Part shown: in pieces, positions 49,235 to 56,982 of the stretch
Layout: the number at the start of each line of letters is the position of its first letter
How positions within the stretch are numbered: position 1 is the stretch's first letter
Assembly (NCBI RefSeq): GCF_039541915.1
Contig: NZ_BAABHD010000079.1
Location: forward strand, 62,001 to 126,000
Length of the DNA stretch: 64,000 bases
Origin: Nibrella saemangeumensis
Lineage (GTDB): Bacteria; Bacteroidota; Bacteroidia; Cytophagales; Spirosomataceae
Direction: 5' to 3'
Translations under genes and position numbers: made by a program
Notes under the pieces: model-generated
Databases searched by the model: none
What the model was told of the DNA's origin: nothing
The model's input: the letters and a program-made list of their open reading frames with translations, nothing else

Positions 49235-50317
49235 TTACAACAAAACCGGCTGGCCCGTCCGTACCGACTCGTCGCAGGCGAAGGCAATGCGGAGGCTGTT
49301 GACGGCGTCCTGCAGGTGATCGGTCATATCCAGATCATCCTGAATGGCTTTCAGGAAGAAGCGCTGCTCGCGGTTGCACAACTCCTGATGATCGGGCTCG
49401 TCCTGCATATCAATCCAGGTGTCGGCCTTTGTAAACTGGTCGTTCTGGTCCAGGGTGGCATGATGCACTCGCAGCGATTCGGTTTTGGTATGCGAGTCCA
49501 CATCGTCGGATTTACCCGAGCCGCCGGCATTTTTGGCGACGATCGACACACAGCCTTTCGGACCAATTACATCTTTGACAAAAAACGCGGTTTCGCTCAT
49601 CATTGGCCCCCAACCCGCTTCGTACCAGCCCACCGAGCCGTCGGCGAACCGGATCTGTAACTGGCCGTAGTTGTAATTACCGGCCGGAATCTCCTCCGTC
49701 AGCCGGGCACCAATGGCATTGACCTGTACGGGTTTCGAGCGGGTCATCTGGCACATCACGTCGATGTAATGAACGCCACAGTCGACAATCGGGCTGAGGC
49801 TTTTCATCAGGTTGCGGTGAACGGTCCACATACCGCCGTGGCTTTGCTGGTTTAAGTTCATTCGCATGACCAGCGGCCGGCCCAGGTCGTTGGCGATCTC
49901 CACAAATTTTTCCCAGGAGGGATGGTGGCGGAGAATATAGCCTACCACTACCTTTTTACCCGCTTTTTCGGCGGCAGCTACTACGCGTTCGGCGCCTTCA
50001 ACGGTATCAGCCAGGGGCTTTTCGATAAAAACATGGCATCCCTGTTCGAGAGCCATGATGGCAAACGCTTCGTGGGTGTCGGGGTAGGTAGAGATGCAAA
50101 CGGCATCAGGCCGGGTTGTTTGCAGCGCAGTGGCGTAATCGTCGAACAGGGCATAGCCACCGCCGAGTTTTTCATTCAGGACTTCTTTACTTTTTCCGGT
50201 GGAGACGATGCCGCAGATGTCGAATCCATCCAGCAATTGATACGCTTTGGCGTGAGACGAACCCATGTTGCCACAGCCGACAACGAGCACGCGCACGGGA
50301 TTAGTTAATGTTGACAT
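49235..50317 (-). CDS. Gfo/Idh/MocA family oxidoreductase
   Basis: A 360-residue protein. The N-terminal Rossmann motif GCGNMGSSHAKAYQ binds NAD(P). EKPLADTVEGAERVV has the catalytic Lys of the EKP signature, and the C-terminal substrate domain includes IVDCGVHYIDVMCQMT with the conserved D and H. There is no signal peptide, so this member is cytosolic. The family oxidises or epimerises sugars and inositols; the MocA name refers to rhizopine catabolism and not to molybdenum. No sugar transporter or isomerase lies next to it. Terminator follows. Confidence 0.85.
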   Translation of the reverse strand: MSTLTNPVRVLVVGCGNMGSSHAKAYQLLDGFDICGIVSTGKSKEVLNEKLGGGYALFDDYATALQTTRPDAVCISTYPDTHEAFAIMALEQGCHVFIEKPLADTVEGAERVVAAAEKAGKKVVVGYILRHHPSWEKFVEIANDLGRPLVMRMNLNQQSHGGMWTVHRNLMKSLSPIVDCGVHYIDVMCQMTRSKPVQVNAIGARLTEEIPAGNYNYGQLQIRFADGSVGWYEAGWGPMMSETAFFVKDVIGPKGCVSIVAKNAGGSGKSDDVDSHTKTESLRVHHATLDQNDQFTKADTWIDMQDEPDHQELCNREQRFFLKAIQDDLDMTDHLQDAVNSLRIAFACDESVRTGQPVLL

Positions 50318-50393
50318 GCAAAAAGGTACTGACTAGAACGCTGAGGTACAGTAGTCTGTGAGAAGAAATAGAGACGAAACAGGTAAAATGAGA

Positions 50394-50440
50394 CAGCAGG
50401 AGACCGCTATACTGATGATCAGTATAGCGGTCTCCTGCTG
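50394..50440 (-). terminator. Very long perfect hairpin after the RRM protein gene
   Basis: Arms of 22 bp (50394-50415 and 50419-50440) are perfectly complementary around a 3-nt loop TGA. On the minus strand the hairpin begins 9 bp past the RRM stop and is followed by TCTCATTTTACC, only a modest T-tract. A terminator is the simplest reading, but the stem is much longer than usual and could also be a stability element or cruciform. Confidence 0.6.
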
Positions 50441-50448
50441 GAAGTGTC

Positions 50449-50916
50449 TTATTCGTATCGGCTGCCGCCACCCCGCCGGTTATCCCGGTCGCGATCACGG
50501 CCACCACCGCCACCGCCTTTGTTGTAGCCGCCACCACCACCGCCACCGCGATTGTAGCCACCGCCACCACCCCGGTTGAAGCCGCCACCGCTGCCGCCAT
50601 TGCCACCACCGCGATTATATCCTCCTCCGGAGTTGCCTCCTCCTCCGCTGAAATTACTTCTTCTGGGACTGTCCCGCTTTTCTTCGGCTTCGTTTACCAC
50701 GATTGTCCGGCCGCCAACCTCTGCACCGTCCAGCTCAGCAATGGCTTTTTTCGCTTCTTCTTCGTTAGCCATCTCCACAAACCCGAATCCCCGGCTCTTC
50801 CCCGAAAATTTATCCATTATGATCGTTGCCGAACTTACTTCTCCATACTCCTCAAAATACTCTCTCAACTCGTCGTCCTCCACCGAAAAGGGAAGACTAC
50901 CTACGAAAATTTTCAT
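50449..50916 (-). CDS. Glycine-rich RRM RNA-binding protein
   Basis: A 155-residue protein with one RNA recognition motif (residues 1-80). RNP2 is KIFVGSL (2-8) and RNP1 is R42GFGFVEM49, with aromatic residues at the RNA-stacking positions. Residues 92-155 are low-complexity Gly with interspersed Tyr, Asn and Arg (GGGYNRGGGNGG), closing with RDRDRDNRRGG and RYE, an RGG-like tail that could drive nonspecific RNA binding or condensation. Such proteins in Bacteroidota and cyanobacteria are often cold-responsive. The DNA of the tail is a purine/GGC-rich microsatellite-like tract. Confidence 0.9.
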   Translation of the reverse strand: MKIFVGSLPFSVEDDELREYFEEYGEVSSATIIMDKFSGKSRGFGFVEMANEEEAKKAIAELDGAEVGGRTIVVNEAEEKRDSPRRSNFSGGGGNSGGGYNRGGGNGGSGGGFNRGGGGGYNRGGGGGGGYNKGGGGGGRDRDRDNRRGGGSRYE

Positions 50917-50977
50917 GATTAACAGTTCTGTTAGAATGATTTGGTATTCGCTGACAAAATAGGGTTATTTTAACGAA

Positions 50978-50995
50978 AATCGCAGGGCTGCGATT
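50978..50995 (-). terminator. Small hairpin after the zinc peptidase gene
   Basis: A perfect 8-bp stem AATCGCAG/CTGCGATT with a minimal loop (GG). On the minus strand it is followed by TTTCGTT and lies 17 bp past the stop at 51013. It also sits in the RRM gene's upstream region. Confidence 0.5.
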
Positions 50996-51012
50996 AAATT
51001 GTTAAAAGATAA

Positions 51013-51870
51013 TTATTGAAGGTTAGCATCTTCGCGGCTGTTAAAGGTATCACCCTGGTTGATGTCGCCGGTTTTAAAGCCTTTCGTGAACCAGTATACG
51101 CGCTGGGCGGAGGTGCCGTGGGTAAACGCATCGGGCACTACATAGCCCCGGCTTTGCTTCTGAATGCGATCGTCGCCAATGGCGTTGGCCGCCCGGAGAG
51201 CTTCTTCGATATCACCCTGCTCCAGATAATTTTTTTCCTGATTGGCATAGTGAGCCCAGACGCCAGCCAAAAAATCGGCCTGGAGTTCGAGCCGTACCGA
51301 AAGCTGATTGTTTTCAACTTTGCTGAGTCTACCCCTTAGTTGTGAGACTTTATCCGTAATCCCCCATTCGTCCTGTATGTAGTGAGCGACCTCGTGGGCT
51401 ACTACGTAGGCCATGGCAAAATCGCCGGGTGCATTGAACCGGGTATGGAGCTCATCGTAAAAGGAAAGATCAATGTACAGTTTTTTATCGCCAGGGCAGT
51501 AAAAAGGACCCATGGCGGCCGAGGCCGTGCCACATCCGGATTGCGTACTTCCCCGGAAAAGCACCAGGATCGGAGGCCTGTACTGTTCACCCTGTTGAGC
51601 CAGCACCTTGGTCCAGATATCTTCTGTACTGGCCAGCGTGGTTTTGACAAAACGGGCGGCCTCATCGTCCTGCGGGTTGGTCGTTTGTGTCTGCGACGCG
51701 GCTCCCGGATCGGATTCGGTACCAATATACGAAGACGGGTCGCCACCCAGCAGGTAAATAATAACCGCAATAATGACGGTGCCCAGCCCACCGCCTACCA
51801 CCATTCCCGTACCACCGCTTCCCCGGCGGTCTTCTACGTTTCCGCTTTCGCGCCTACCTTGCCAACGCAT
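51013..51870 (-). CDS. Neutral zinc metallopeptidase, YpfJ family
   Basis: A 285-residue single-span protein (PF04228). A short Arg/Gly-rich cytoplasmic lead is followed by a membrane helix at 24-42 (VVGGGLGTVIIAVIIYLL). The extracytoplasmic domain has the family's CGTASAAMGPFYCPGDKKLYIDLSF segment and H159-E-V-A-H163 as the zinc-binding and catalytic site, with D168 and a downstream E in LELQADFLAGVWAH as further family residues. Homologues are membrane-anchored peptidases of unclear substrate. It is well conserved over its full length. Function in the cell unknown. Confidence 0.9.
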   Translation of the reverse strand: MRWQGRRESGNVEDRRGSGGTGMVVGGGLGTVIIAVIIYLLGGDPSSYIGTESDPGAASQTQTTNPQDDEAARFVKTTLASTEDIWTKVLAQQGEQYRPPILVLFRGSTQSGCGTASAAMGPFYCPGDKKLYIDLSFYDELHTRFNAPGDFAMAYVVAHEVAHYIQDEWGITDKVSQLRGRLSKVENNQLSVRLELQADFLAGVWAHYANQEKNYLEQGDIEEALRAANAIGDDRIQKQSRGYVVPDAFTHGTSAQRVYWFTKGFKTGDINQGDTFNSREDANLQ

Positions 51871-52057
51871 GTTTATTTTTTGGATTAGACCTTTTCATGC
51901 ATTCAACCAGCGTATGTCCGATTTGTTTGACAGAGGCAGGGGAATGGGAGGGAAGTTATTGTAGCGGTGTTCATCCACCGGCCCGCCGGCGTGCTTGGTG
52001 ACGCGGATGAATGAGGTGCGCATCTGTGAGCGGATACACTGCATAAGAGGTCTGTCT

Positions 52058-52111
52058 GGCACGAGCGTTACAAACGCTCGTGCCGCCCGTCTCGCGATAT
52101 AATCGCGGACG
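52058..52111. repeat. Double-hairpin palindromic element
   Basis: First hairpin: perfect 12-bp stem GGCACGAGCGTT/AACGCTCGTGCC (52058-52069 and 52073-52084) with a 3-nt loop. Second hairpin: CGTC(T)CGCGAT/ATCGCGGACG (52088-52098 and 52102-52111) with one bulged T and loop ATA. They are four bases apart, beyond the IorB-like stop (52156). The pairing suggests a REP-like element or compound terminator. The remaining parts of the 51871-52155 gap show no gene. Confidence 0.6.
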
Positions 52112-52155
52112 AGCGGGAGACGAGCGAAACAGGCAAGACGAGTTTCGATAGAAGT

Positions 52156-54303
52156 CTAAGACACGCCTTTAAACAAATCCTGCTCGGCAAACGGCTGGCT
52201 GTACAGGCGCTTGCCGGTGGCCTTGAAAAAGGCATTGGCAGCGGCTGCACCCGTCGGCGGCAGGGCGGGTTCACCCAGCCCCGTGGGGTCAACGCCGTTG
52301 TCGACAAAATGCACGTCGATCTCGGGAATCTCGTTTAGCCGAATCAGCCGGTAATTGTTGTAGTTGGTTTGCTCAGGAGCGCCATTCTGGAAGCTTAACC
52401 GGCCGTACATGGCGTGACCGAGTCCATCCACGATACCGCCCATGATCTGCTGACGGGCACCGCTCTGGTTGACCACAATGCCGCAGTCGGCGGCTGCGTA
52501 GATCTTCTGCAACACCGGTTTCCCTTTCTGCATGACTACTTCGCCTACCTGCGCCACGTACGACAGGTGCGAATAGTACACGCTGAAGCCCTGGGCTACA
52601 TCTTTTTTCTTACCCCAGTTTGATTTCTCAGCCGCCAGTTTAATGACGCCGATCATCCGGTCGACGTCGTATTTGATGTCGCCCACCGGCGTCTTCTTTG
52701 CTTTTTCGAGCAGGTCCAGCCTAAACTGAACCGGATCTTTGCCGGCGGCCTGCGCTACTTCGTCCAGGAACGACTGCTCAGCAAAGGCCAGGAAGTTGGT
52801 AATCGGTGCCCGCCAGGCTCCCGTAGTAATCGGCGATTTATGGTCGACGGAATCGATCAGCAGATTCGGCACGGCACCCGAGGGGAAGTTGTTTTCCCGC
52901 GTTGCGTTGCCGGCGTTTATACTGGCTCCGCGTAACCGGTAACCGATCATATTCCCCTGGGCATCCAGCGCGGCCTCAAAGCGGTACCGAACGGCCGGAC
53001 GGTAGCTACCGCCGGTCATATCGTCTTCGCGGGTCCAGACCACCTTGACCGGCGCTTTTACCAGCCGCGATACCTCCACCGCATCGTGCACATAGTCGGC
53101 TTTGAGCCGGCGACCGAAGCCACCACCCTGACGGGTCAGGTCAACGGTAACCTTATCGGGGGGAATGCCCAGGAGTTTTGCGGTTTCGTTACGGGCCAGT
53201 TCAGGGGTTTGCGTGGGTCCAATGAGTTCGGCACTGACCGCTTTATCGCCTTCGAACTTCACGTGGGCAAAAAAGTTCATCGGCTCCATGGGGCTGTGCG
53301 GCAGGAACGGACACTGGTATTCGGCCTTCACGACCTTAGCCGCGCTCTTGAAAGCAGCCTCCACATCACCGTCCTTCCGCCGAACGGTACCGTTGCCGCT
53401 GTCGAGCATTTCCCTGAACAGGCGGTTGTGATCGCTGGTGCTTTCCAGTTCATCGGCCTTTTCGTATTCAGCCTTGACGGCATCCCGCGCTTTCTTTACC
53501 TGCCAGGTCGATTTGCCGACGATCGCTACGTTGTCTTTAAACGTCACCACGTCCACAATCCCCGGCATGGCCTTGGCGGCAATGGCATCCACCGATTTCA
53601 GCTTATAGCCAAACGCGGGCGGGTGCTGCACCATGGCGATCAGCATTCCCTCGCGTTGGGTATCCAGACCGAACAGGGGTTTACCGGTTACGATTCCTTT
53701 GTTATCCACGTTTCTGACCGTACTACCGATCAGCTTGAAATCTTTTTTGTCTTTCAGCTTCACATCCGTGGGTACGGGTACCTGAGAAGCCTCCTGCGCC
53801 AGTTCACCGTACGTAGCCTTGCGCTTGCTGGCTGCGTGAAGAACGGTTCCTTTGTTGGTCGTTAGTTCACCCACCGGCACGCTCCAGCGTTTGGCGGCTG
53901 CTTCCATCAGCATCTGGCGGGCGGTAGCGCCGGCTTTCCGCAGCCGTTGCCAGGAATGCGGGATAGAGCCGCTACCCCCGGCCACCTGGCGCTCAAAGCG
54001 TTTGGAGTCCAGCGGGGCCTGGAGGACTTTAACCTTCGTCCAGTCGACATCCAGTTCTTCCGCGACGATGATCGGGAACGCCGTTTTAATACCTTGTCCC
54101 ACTTCGGGGTTGGGCGATAGGATGGATACAGTGCCGTCGGGGGCAATGGACAGGTAACTATTAAACTCAACGGGGGCGACAGCGGAAGAGCCGTCGGCTT
54201 CTATATGATCCAGGGCACGGGTGCCGGTCCAGGTAAAGCCCAGCAGTAAACCACCGCTACCAGCCGCCGTCCATTTCAGAAAATCACGTCTTGAGGTTGA
54301 CAT
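52156..54303 (-). CDS. Molybdenum hydroxylase large subunit, IorB-like
   Basis: A 715-residue protein beginning MSTSRRDFLKWTAAGSGGLL, a twin-arginine signal. Molybdopterin motifs include QGGGFGRRLKADYVHDA (glutamine-contact GGGFG), TGAWRAPITNFLAFAEQSFLDE and the late GLGEPALPPTGAAAANAF, whose Glu should be the catalytic base. The form matches isoquinoline 1-oxidoreductase beta and related aldehyde oxidoreductases with the MPT-cytosine cofactor. Its electron-transfer partner is the 2Fe-2S gene 101 bp upstream on the same strand. No FAD subunit belongs to this pair, so electrons probably pass to a cytochrome or quinone. Substrate not predictable. Confidence 0.9.
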   Translation of the reverse strand: MSTSRRDFLKWTAAGSGGLLLGFTWTGTRALDHIEADGSSAVAPVEFNSYLSIAPDGTVSILSPNPEVGQGIKTAFPIIVAEELDVDWTKVKVLQAPLDSKRFERQVAGGSGSIPHSWQRLRKAGATARQMLMEAAAKRWSVPVGELTTNKGTVLHAASKRKATYGELAQEASQVPVPTDVKLKDKKDFKLIGSTVRNVDNKGIVTGKPLFGLDTQREGMLIAMVQHPPAFGYKLKSVDAIAAKAMPGIVDVVTFKDNVAIVGKSTWQVKKARDAVKAEYEKADELESTSDHNRLFREMLDSGNGTVRRKDGDVEAAFKSAAKVVKAEYQCPFLPHSPMEPMNFFAHVKFEGDKAVSAELIGPTQTPELARNETAKLLGIPPDKVTVDLTRQGGGFGRRLKADYVHDAVEVSRLVKAPVKVVWTREDDMTGGSYRPAVRYRFEAALDAQGNMIGYRLRGASINAGNATRENNFPSGAVPNLLIDSVDHKSPITTGAWRAPITNFLAFAEQSFLDEVAQAAGKDPVQFRLDLLEKAKKTPVGDIKYDVDRMIGVIKLAAEKSNWGKKKDVAQGFSVYYSHLSYVAQVGEVVMQKGKPVLQKIYAAADCGIVVNQSGARQQIMGGIVDGLGHAMYGRLSFQNGAPEQTNYNNYRLIRLNEIPEIDVHFVDNGVDPTGLGEPALPPTGAAAANAFFKATGKRLYSQPFAEQDLFKGVS

Positions 54304-54404
54304 ACATCAAATGAGTTTGAAGTTTGTTGTTTCGTGTTGCAGGTTTTATGGTTCAAGTTGGCGGATAGCTGACAACGCGGAACCTGAGACCTGAAACAAT
54401 CAAA

Positions 54405-54863
54405 CTATTTTTTAGTAGCAGCTACCTGAACGGCCTGACGGATACGGTGGTACGTGCCACAACGGCAGATATTGCCCGACATGGCTGCGTCAATCTCAGC
54501 CGTAGACGGTTTCGGATTGCGCTTCAGGAAGGCGGCCGCCGTCATGATCTGACCGGCCTGACAATAGCCGCACTGCGGTACGTCGACTTCATCCCAGGCT
54601 TTCTGAACCGGATGGTCGCCGTTGACGGACAGGCCTTCGATGGTCGTAACTTTAGCGGAACCGACGGCAGATACCGGCAGCACGCAGGAGCGGGTAGCCT
54701 CGCCGTTGAGGTGGACCGTACAGGCGCCACACGCAGCGATACCACATCCATATTTGGTGCCTACCAGGCCCAGATTGTCGCGCAGTACCCACAGCAACGG
54801 GGTATCCGGCTCGACATCCGCCTGATAGTCACGGCCGTTGATTTTTAATTTGAATTGGGCCAT
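54405..54863 (-). CDS. 2Fe-2S subunit of the IorB-like hydroxylase
   Basis: A 152-residue protein with two [2Fe-2S] clusters: the plant-ferredoxin type with C40, C45, C48 and C60 (KYGCGIAACGACTVHLNG...SC), and the helical C-terminal type with C98, C101, C133 and C135 (QCGYCQAGQIM...NICRCGTY). It has no signal peptide and would be exported with the Tat-bearing large subunit. The length is standard for IorA-like subunits. It is the first gene of a two-gene operon and is divergent from the PaoABC-like operon by 262 bp, which otherwise holds no gene I can see. Confidence 0.9.
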   Translation of the reverse strand: MAQFKLKINGRDYQADVEPDTPLLWVLRDNLGLVGTKYGCGIAACGACTVHLNGEATRSCVLPVSAVGSAKVTTIEGLSVNGDHPVQKAWDEVDVPQCGYCQAGQIMTAAAFLKRNPKPSTAEIDAAMSGNICRCGTYHRIRQAVQVAATKK

Positions 54864-54899
54864 GGTTTAAACGTTATAGAGATAGGGTTATAATCCGGA

Positions 54900-54912
54900 C
54901 CAAATTACAAAA
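54900..54912 (-). promoter_or_regulatory. TTTTGTAATTTGG promoter-like element of the 2Fe-2S gene
   Basis: TAATTTGG (54907-54900 on the minus strand), preceded by TTTTG, lies 36 bp before the ATG at 54863. It is the third occurrence of this string ahead of a minus-strand gene in the window. No -33 at the usual distance is convincing. Confidence 0.35.
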
Positions 54913-55125
54913 TTCTCAATAAACGATTGGTCCTCAGGGTAAGAAAGACACAGACCATTTTGAAACTACTCAGTCGTGCTTTGCGGACATATCTGCTTTT
55001 CGGTCGGCCGCCCTCCACGGCCCGGCGCGTAAAACAATTGCGGCAATAGCCGGTTAAATCTGTCAGCCTTCCGGCCAAAATTCCACCCCTCCAGTTTTTA
55101 TAGGAACGAACGGTATCTCCCCAGG

Positions 55126-55932
55126 ATGTGTATGAACGAAGAAAACCAATCCCCGCAACTTACGGAAGACGAAAAGAAGCTGTTTGAAGAGCTGATGCCG
55201 GAGGACCTCGATGAGATTCTGGAGACAGGCGTCAACCGGCGGCATTTTCTAAAACTGATTGCCCTGGCTAGTGGCGGAGTGCTGGCCGCGCAGTCGGCAG
55301 CCGCCGAGCAGGTTTTAACCCGACCCATTGAGGGTCCGGTAACGGACTTTTCCCCAACCACGATCGAAAACGGCGTCAACGTTTCCTTCAACGTAAATGG
55401 GTCGGCCAGAAAGCTCACGGTAGATTCCAGAATGACGTTGCTGGATACCCTGCGCGAAAAACTTGACCTCACCGGCTCCAAAAAAGGCTGCGACCACGGG
55501 CAATGCGGGGCCTGTACGGTGATCGTCAACGGCAGACGGGTATTGTCCTGCCTGACCCTAGCTGCCAGTTGCGAGGGGAAAACGGTACAAACCATTGAAG
55601 GGCTGGCTCAGAGTGACACGGGTTCGGCGGTTCGGTTGCATCCGATGCAGGAGGCTTTTCTGAAACACGATGGGTTTCAGTGCGGCTTCTGTACACCGGG
55701 GCAGATCTGTTCGGCGGTTGCGCTGCTGGAAGAGGCCAAAAATGGTCACGTCAGCTACGTGACCGAAAACATCCGCAGAACAGCGGGGCCGGTTCAATTA
55801 TCGACCGAGGAGATTCGCGAACGTATGTCGGGGAATCTGTGTCGTTGCGGGGCGTATCCCAATATTGTGGCGGCTATTCAGGAAGTGTACAGCGGGAAAC
55901 CCGTCGGGCAGACCTGGCAATTTGTAGGCTAA
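55126..55932 (+). CDS. Tat-exported 2Fe-2S subunit, PaoA-like
   Basis: A 268-residue protein. An acidic lead (LTEDEKKLFEELMPEDLDEIL) precedes a twin-arginine motif N37-R-R-H-F-L-K and a short hydrophobic stretch, a longer-than-usual n-region. The 2Fe-2S ligands are C122, C127, C130, C142 and C186, C189, C239, C241. The ATG at 55126 and the one at 55132 are both possible; an AGGA five bases before the second favours 55132. As in E. coli PaoA (YagT), the signal on the small subunit would carry the whole heterotrimer. First gene of a three-gene operon. Confidence 0.9.
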   Translation: MCMNEENQSPQLTEDEKKLFEELMPEDLDEILETGVNRRHFLKLIALASGGVLAAQSAAAEQVLTRPIEGPVTDFSPTTIENGVNVSFNVNGSARKLTVDSRMTLLDTLREKLDLTGSKKGCDHGQCGACTVIVNGRRVLSCLTLAASCEGKTVQTIEGLAQSDTGSAVRLHPMQEAFLKHDGFQCGFCTPGQICSAVALLEEAKNGHVSYVTENIRRTAGPVQLSTEEIRERMSGNLCRCGAYPNIVAAIQEVYSGKPVGQTWQFVG

Positions 55933-55951
55933 CTCCTTACCCCAGCGATTT

Positions 55952-56965
55952 ATGAGACCATTTAAATACACTAGCGCCAACGATGCATCGGCGGCCGTGA
56001 ATCTGGTGACGGGTAACCCCAATGCCCGGTTTCTGGCCGGCGGCACCAACCTGCTGGACCTGATGAAAGAGGATGTGGAGCGCCCCGATGAACTGATCGA
56101 CATCACCCGCCTGCCGCTTACCCAGATCAGGCGCCTGACCACCGGCACCAACCAGGGGGGCATTACGATCGGTAGTCTCGGGACGAATACCGATGCCGCC
56201 AACCATCCGCTGATCCGGCAAGACTACCCGCTATTGACGCAGGCGATCCTGGCCGGTGCTTCCGGACAGATACGCAACATGGCGACCAATGGCGGCAACC
56301 TGTTGCAGCGAACCCGCTGCCCGTACTTTTATGACGTGGCAATGCCCTGCAACAAGCGCGAACCGGGCACGGGCTGCGGGGCCCTGGAAGGCATCAACCG
56401 GATGCATGCCATCTTTGGCTGGTCCGAGAAATGCGTTGCGGTCTACCCGTCGGATATGGCCGTTGCGCTGGCCGCGCTGGATGCGGTCGTGAAAGTCAGC
56501 CCGCCGGGAGGAAAGGAGCGTATGATCCCGTTTGCCGATTTTCACCGGCTGCCGGGTGATACGCCCGAAAAAGATACCAATCTGAATCATGGCGAACTGA
56601 TTACGGCTATTGAGCTGCCGAAAAACCGGTTTGCTGATCACGCTTATTACCTCAAAGTGCGCGACCGGTCTTCGTACGCGTTTGCGCTGGTATCGGTGGC
56701 CGCTGCTCTCGACCTGCAGGGTGCCGGCAACCGGATCGCCCAGGCTAGAATTGCCCTGGGTGGGGTAGCGCATAAGCCCTGGCGGGCGCTGAAAGCCGAG
56801 CAATTGCTGGTGGGCAAAGAAGCCACCGAAGCGAACTTCAGACTGGCGGCCGAAGCAGCAATGGCAGACGCCAGACCGCTGGCACATAACCGATTCAAAG
56901 TTGAACTGGGAAAACGGAGCATTGTCCGGGCGTTGCACATGGCCCTGACCGGAGGTAAAGCCTGA
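55952..56965 (+). CDS. FAD-binding subunit with extra Fe-S insert, PaoB-like
   Basis: A 337-residue protein of the CO dehydrogenase flavoprotein family (PF00941). FAD motifs are FLAGGTNLLDLMK and IRNMATNGGNLLQRT. The insert with C123, C133, C142 and C161 (RCPYFYD..., PCNKREPGTGC, EKC) matches the extra [4Fe-4S] site of the PaoB/4-hydroxybenzoyl-CoA reductase type. The gene starts 19 bp after the 2Fe-2S gene and ends 17 bp before the Mo subunit gene. This subunit passes electrons from the 2Fe-2S clusters onward. The four cysteines make PaoB-like better than XdhB-like. Confidence 0.85.
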   Translation: MRPFKYTSANDASAAVNLVTGNPNARFLAGGTNLLDLMKEDVERPDELIDITRLPLTQIRRLTTGTNQGGITIGSLGTNTDAANHPLIRQDYPLLTQAILAGASGQIRNMATNGGNLLQRTRCPYFYDVAMPCNKREPGTGCGALEGINRMHAIFGWSEKCVAVYPSDMAVALAALDAVVKVSPPGGKERMIPFADFHRLPGDTPEKDTNLNHGELITAIELPKNRFADHAYYLKVRDRSSYAFALVSVAAALDLQGAGNRIAQARIALGGVAHKPWRALKAEQLLVGKEATEANFRLAAEAAMADARPLAHNRFKVELGKRSIVRALHMALTGGKA

Positions 56966-56982
56966 TTTTAGCCAATATTCCT

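Noticed and set aside
49235..50317. Gfo/Idh/MocA protein as molybdenum cofactor maturation factor for the nearby hydroxylases
   Set aside because: MocA in this family name refers to rhizopine catabolism. The protein is a sugar-type NAD(P) oxidoreductase, not the Mo-cofactor cytidylyltransferase of the same name.
50394..50440. Palindrome as tRNA or small structured RNA gene
   Set aside because: It is a simple hairpin without cloverleaf, anticodon or CCA features.
50460..50640. Repetitive GGC/GCC-rich tract as a possible CRISPR or satellite array
   Set aside because: It is the coding sequence of the glycine-rich tail of the RRM protein; units are irregular and there are no spacers.
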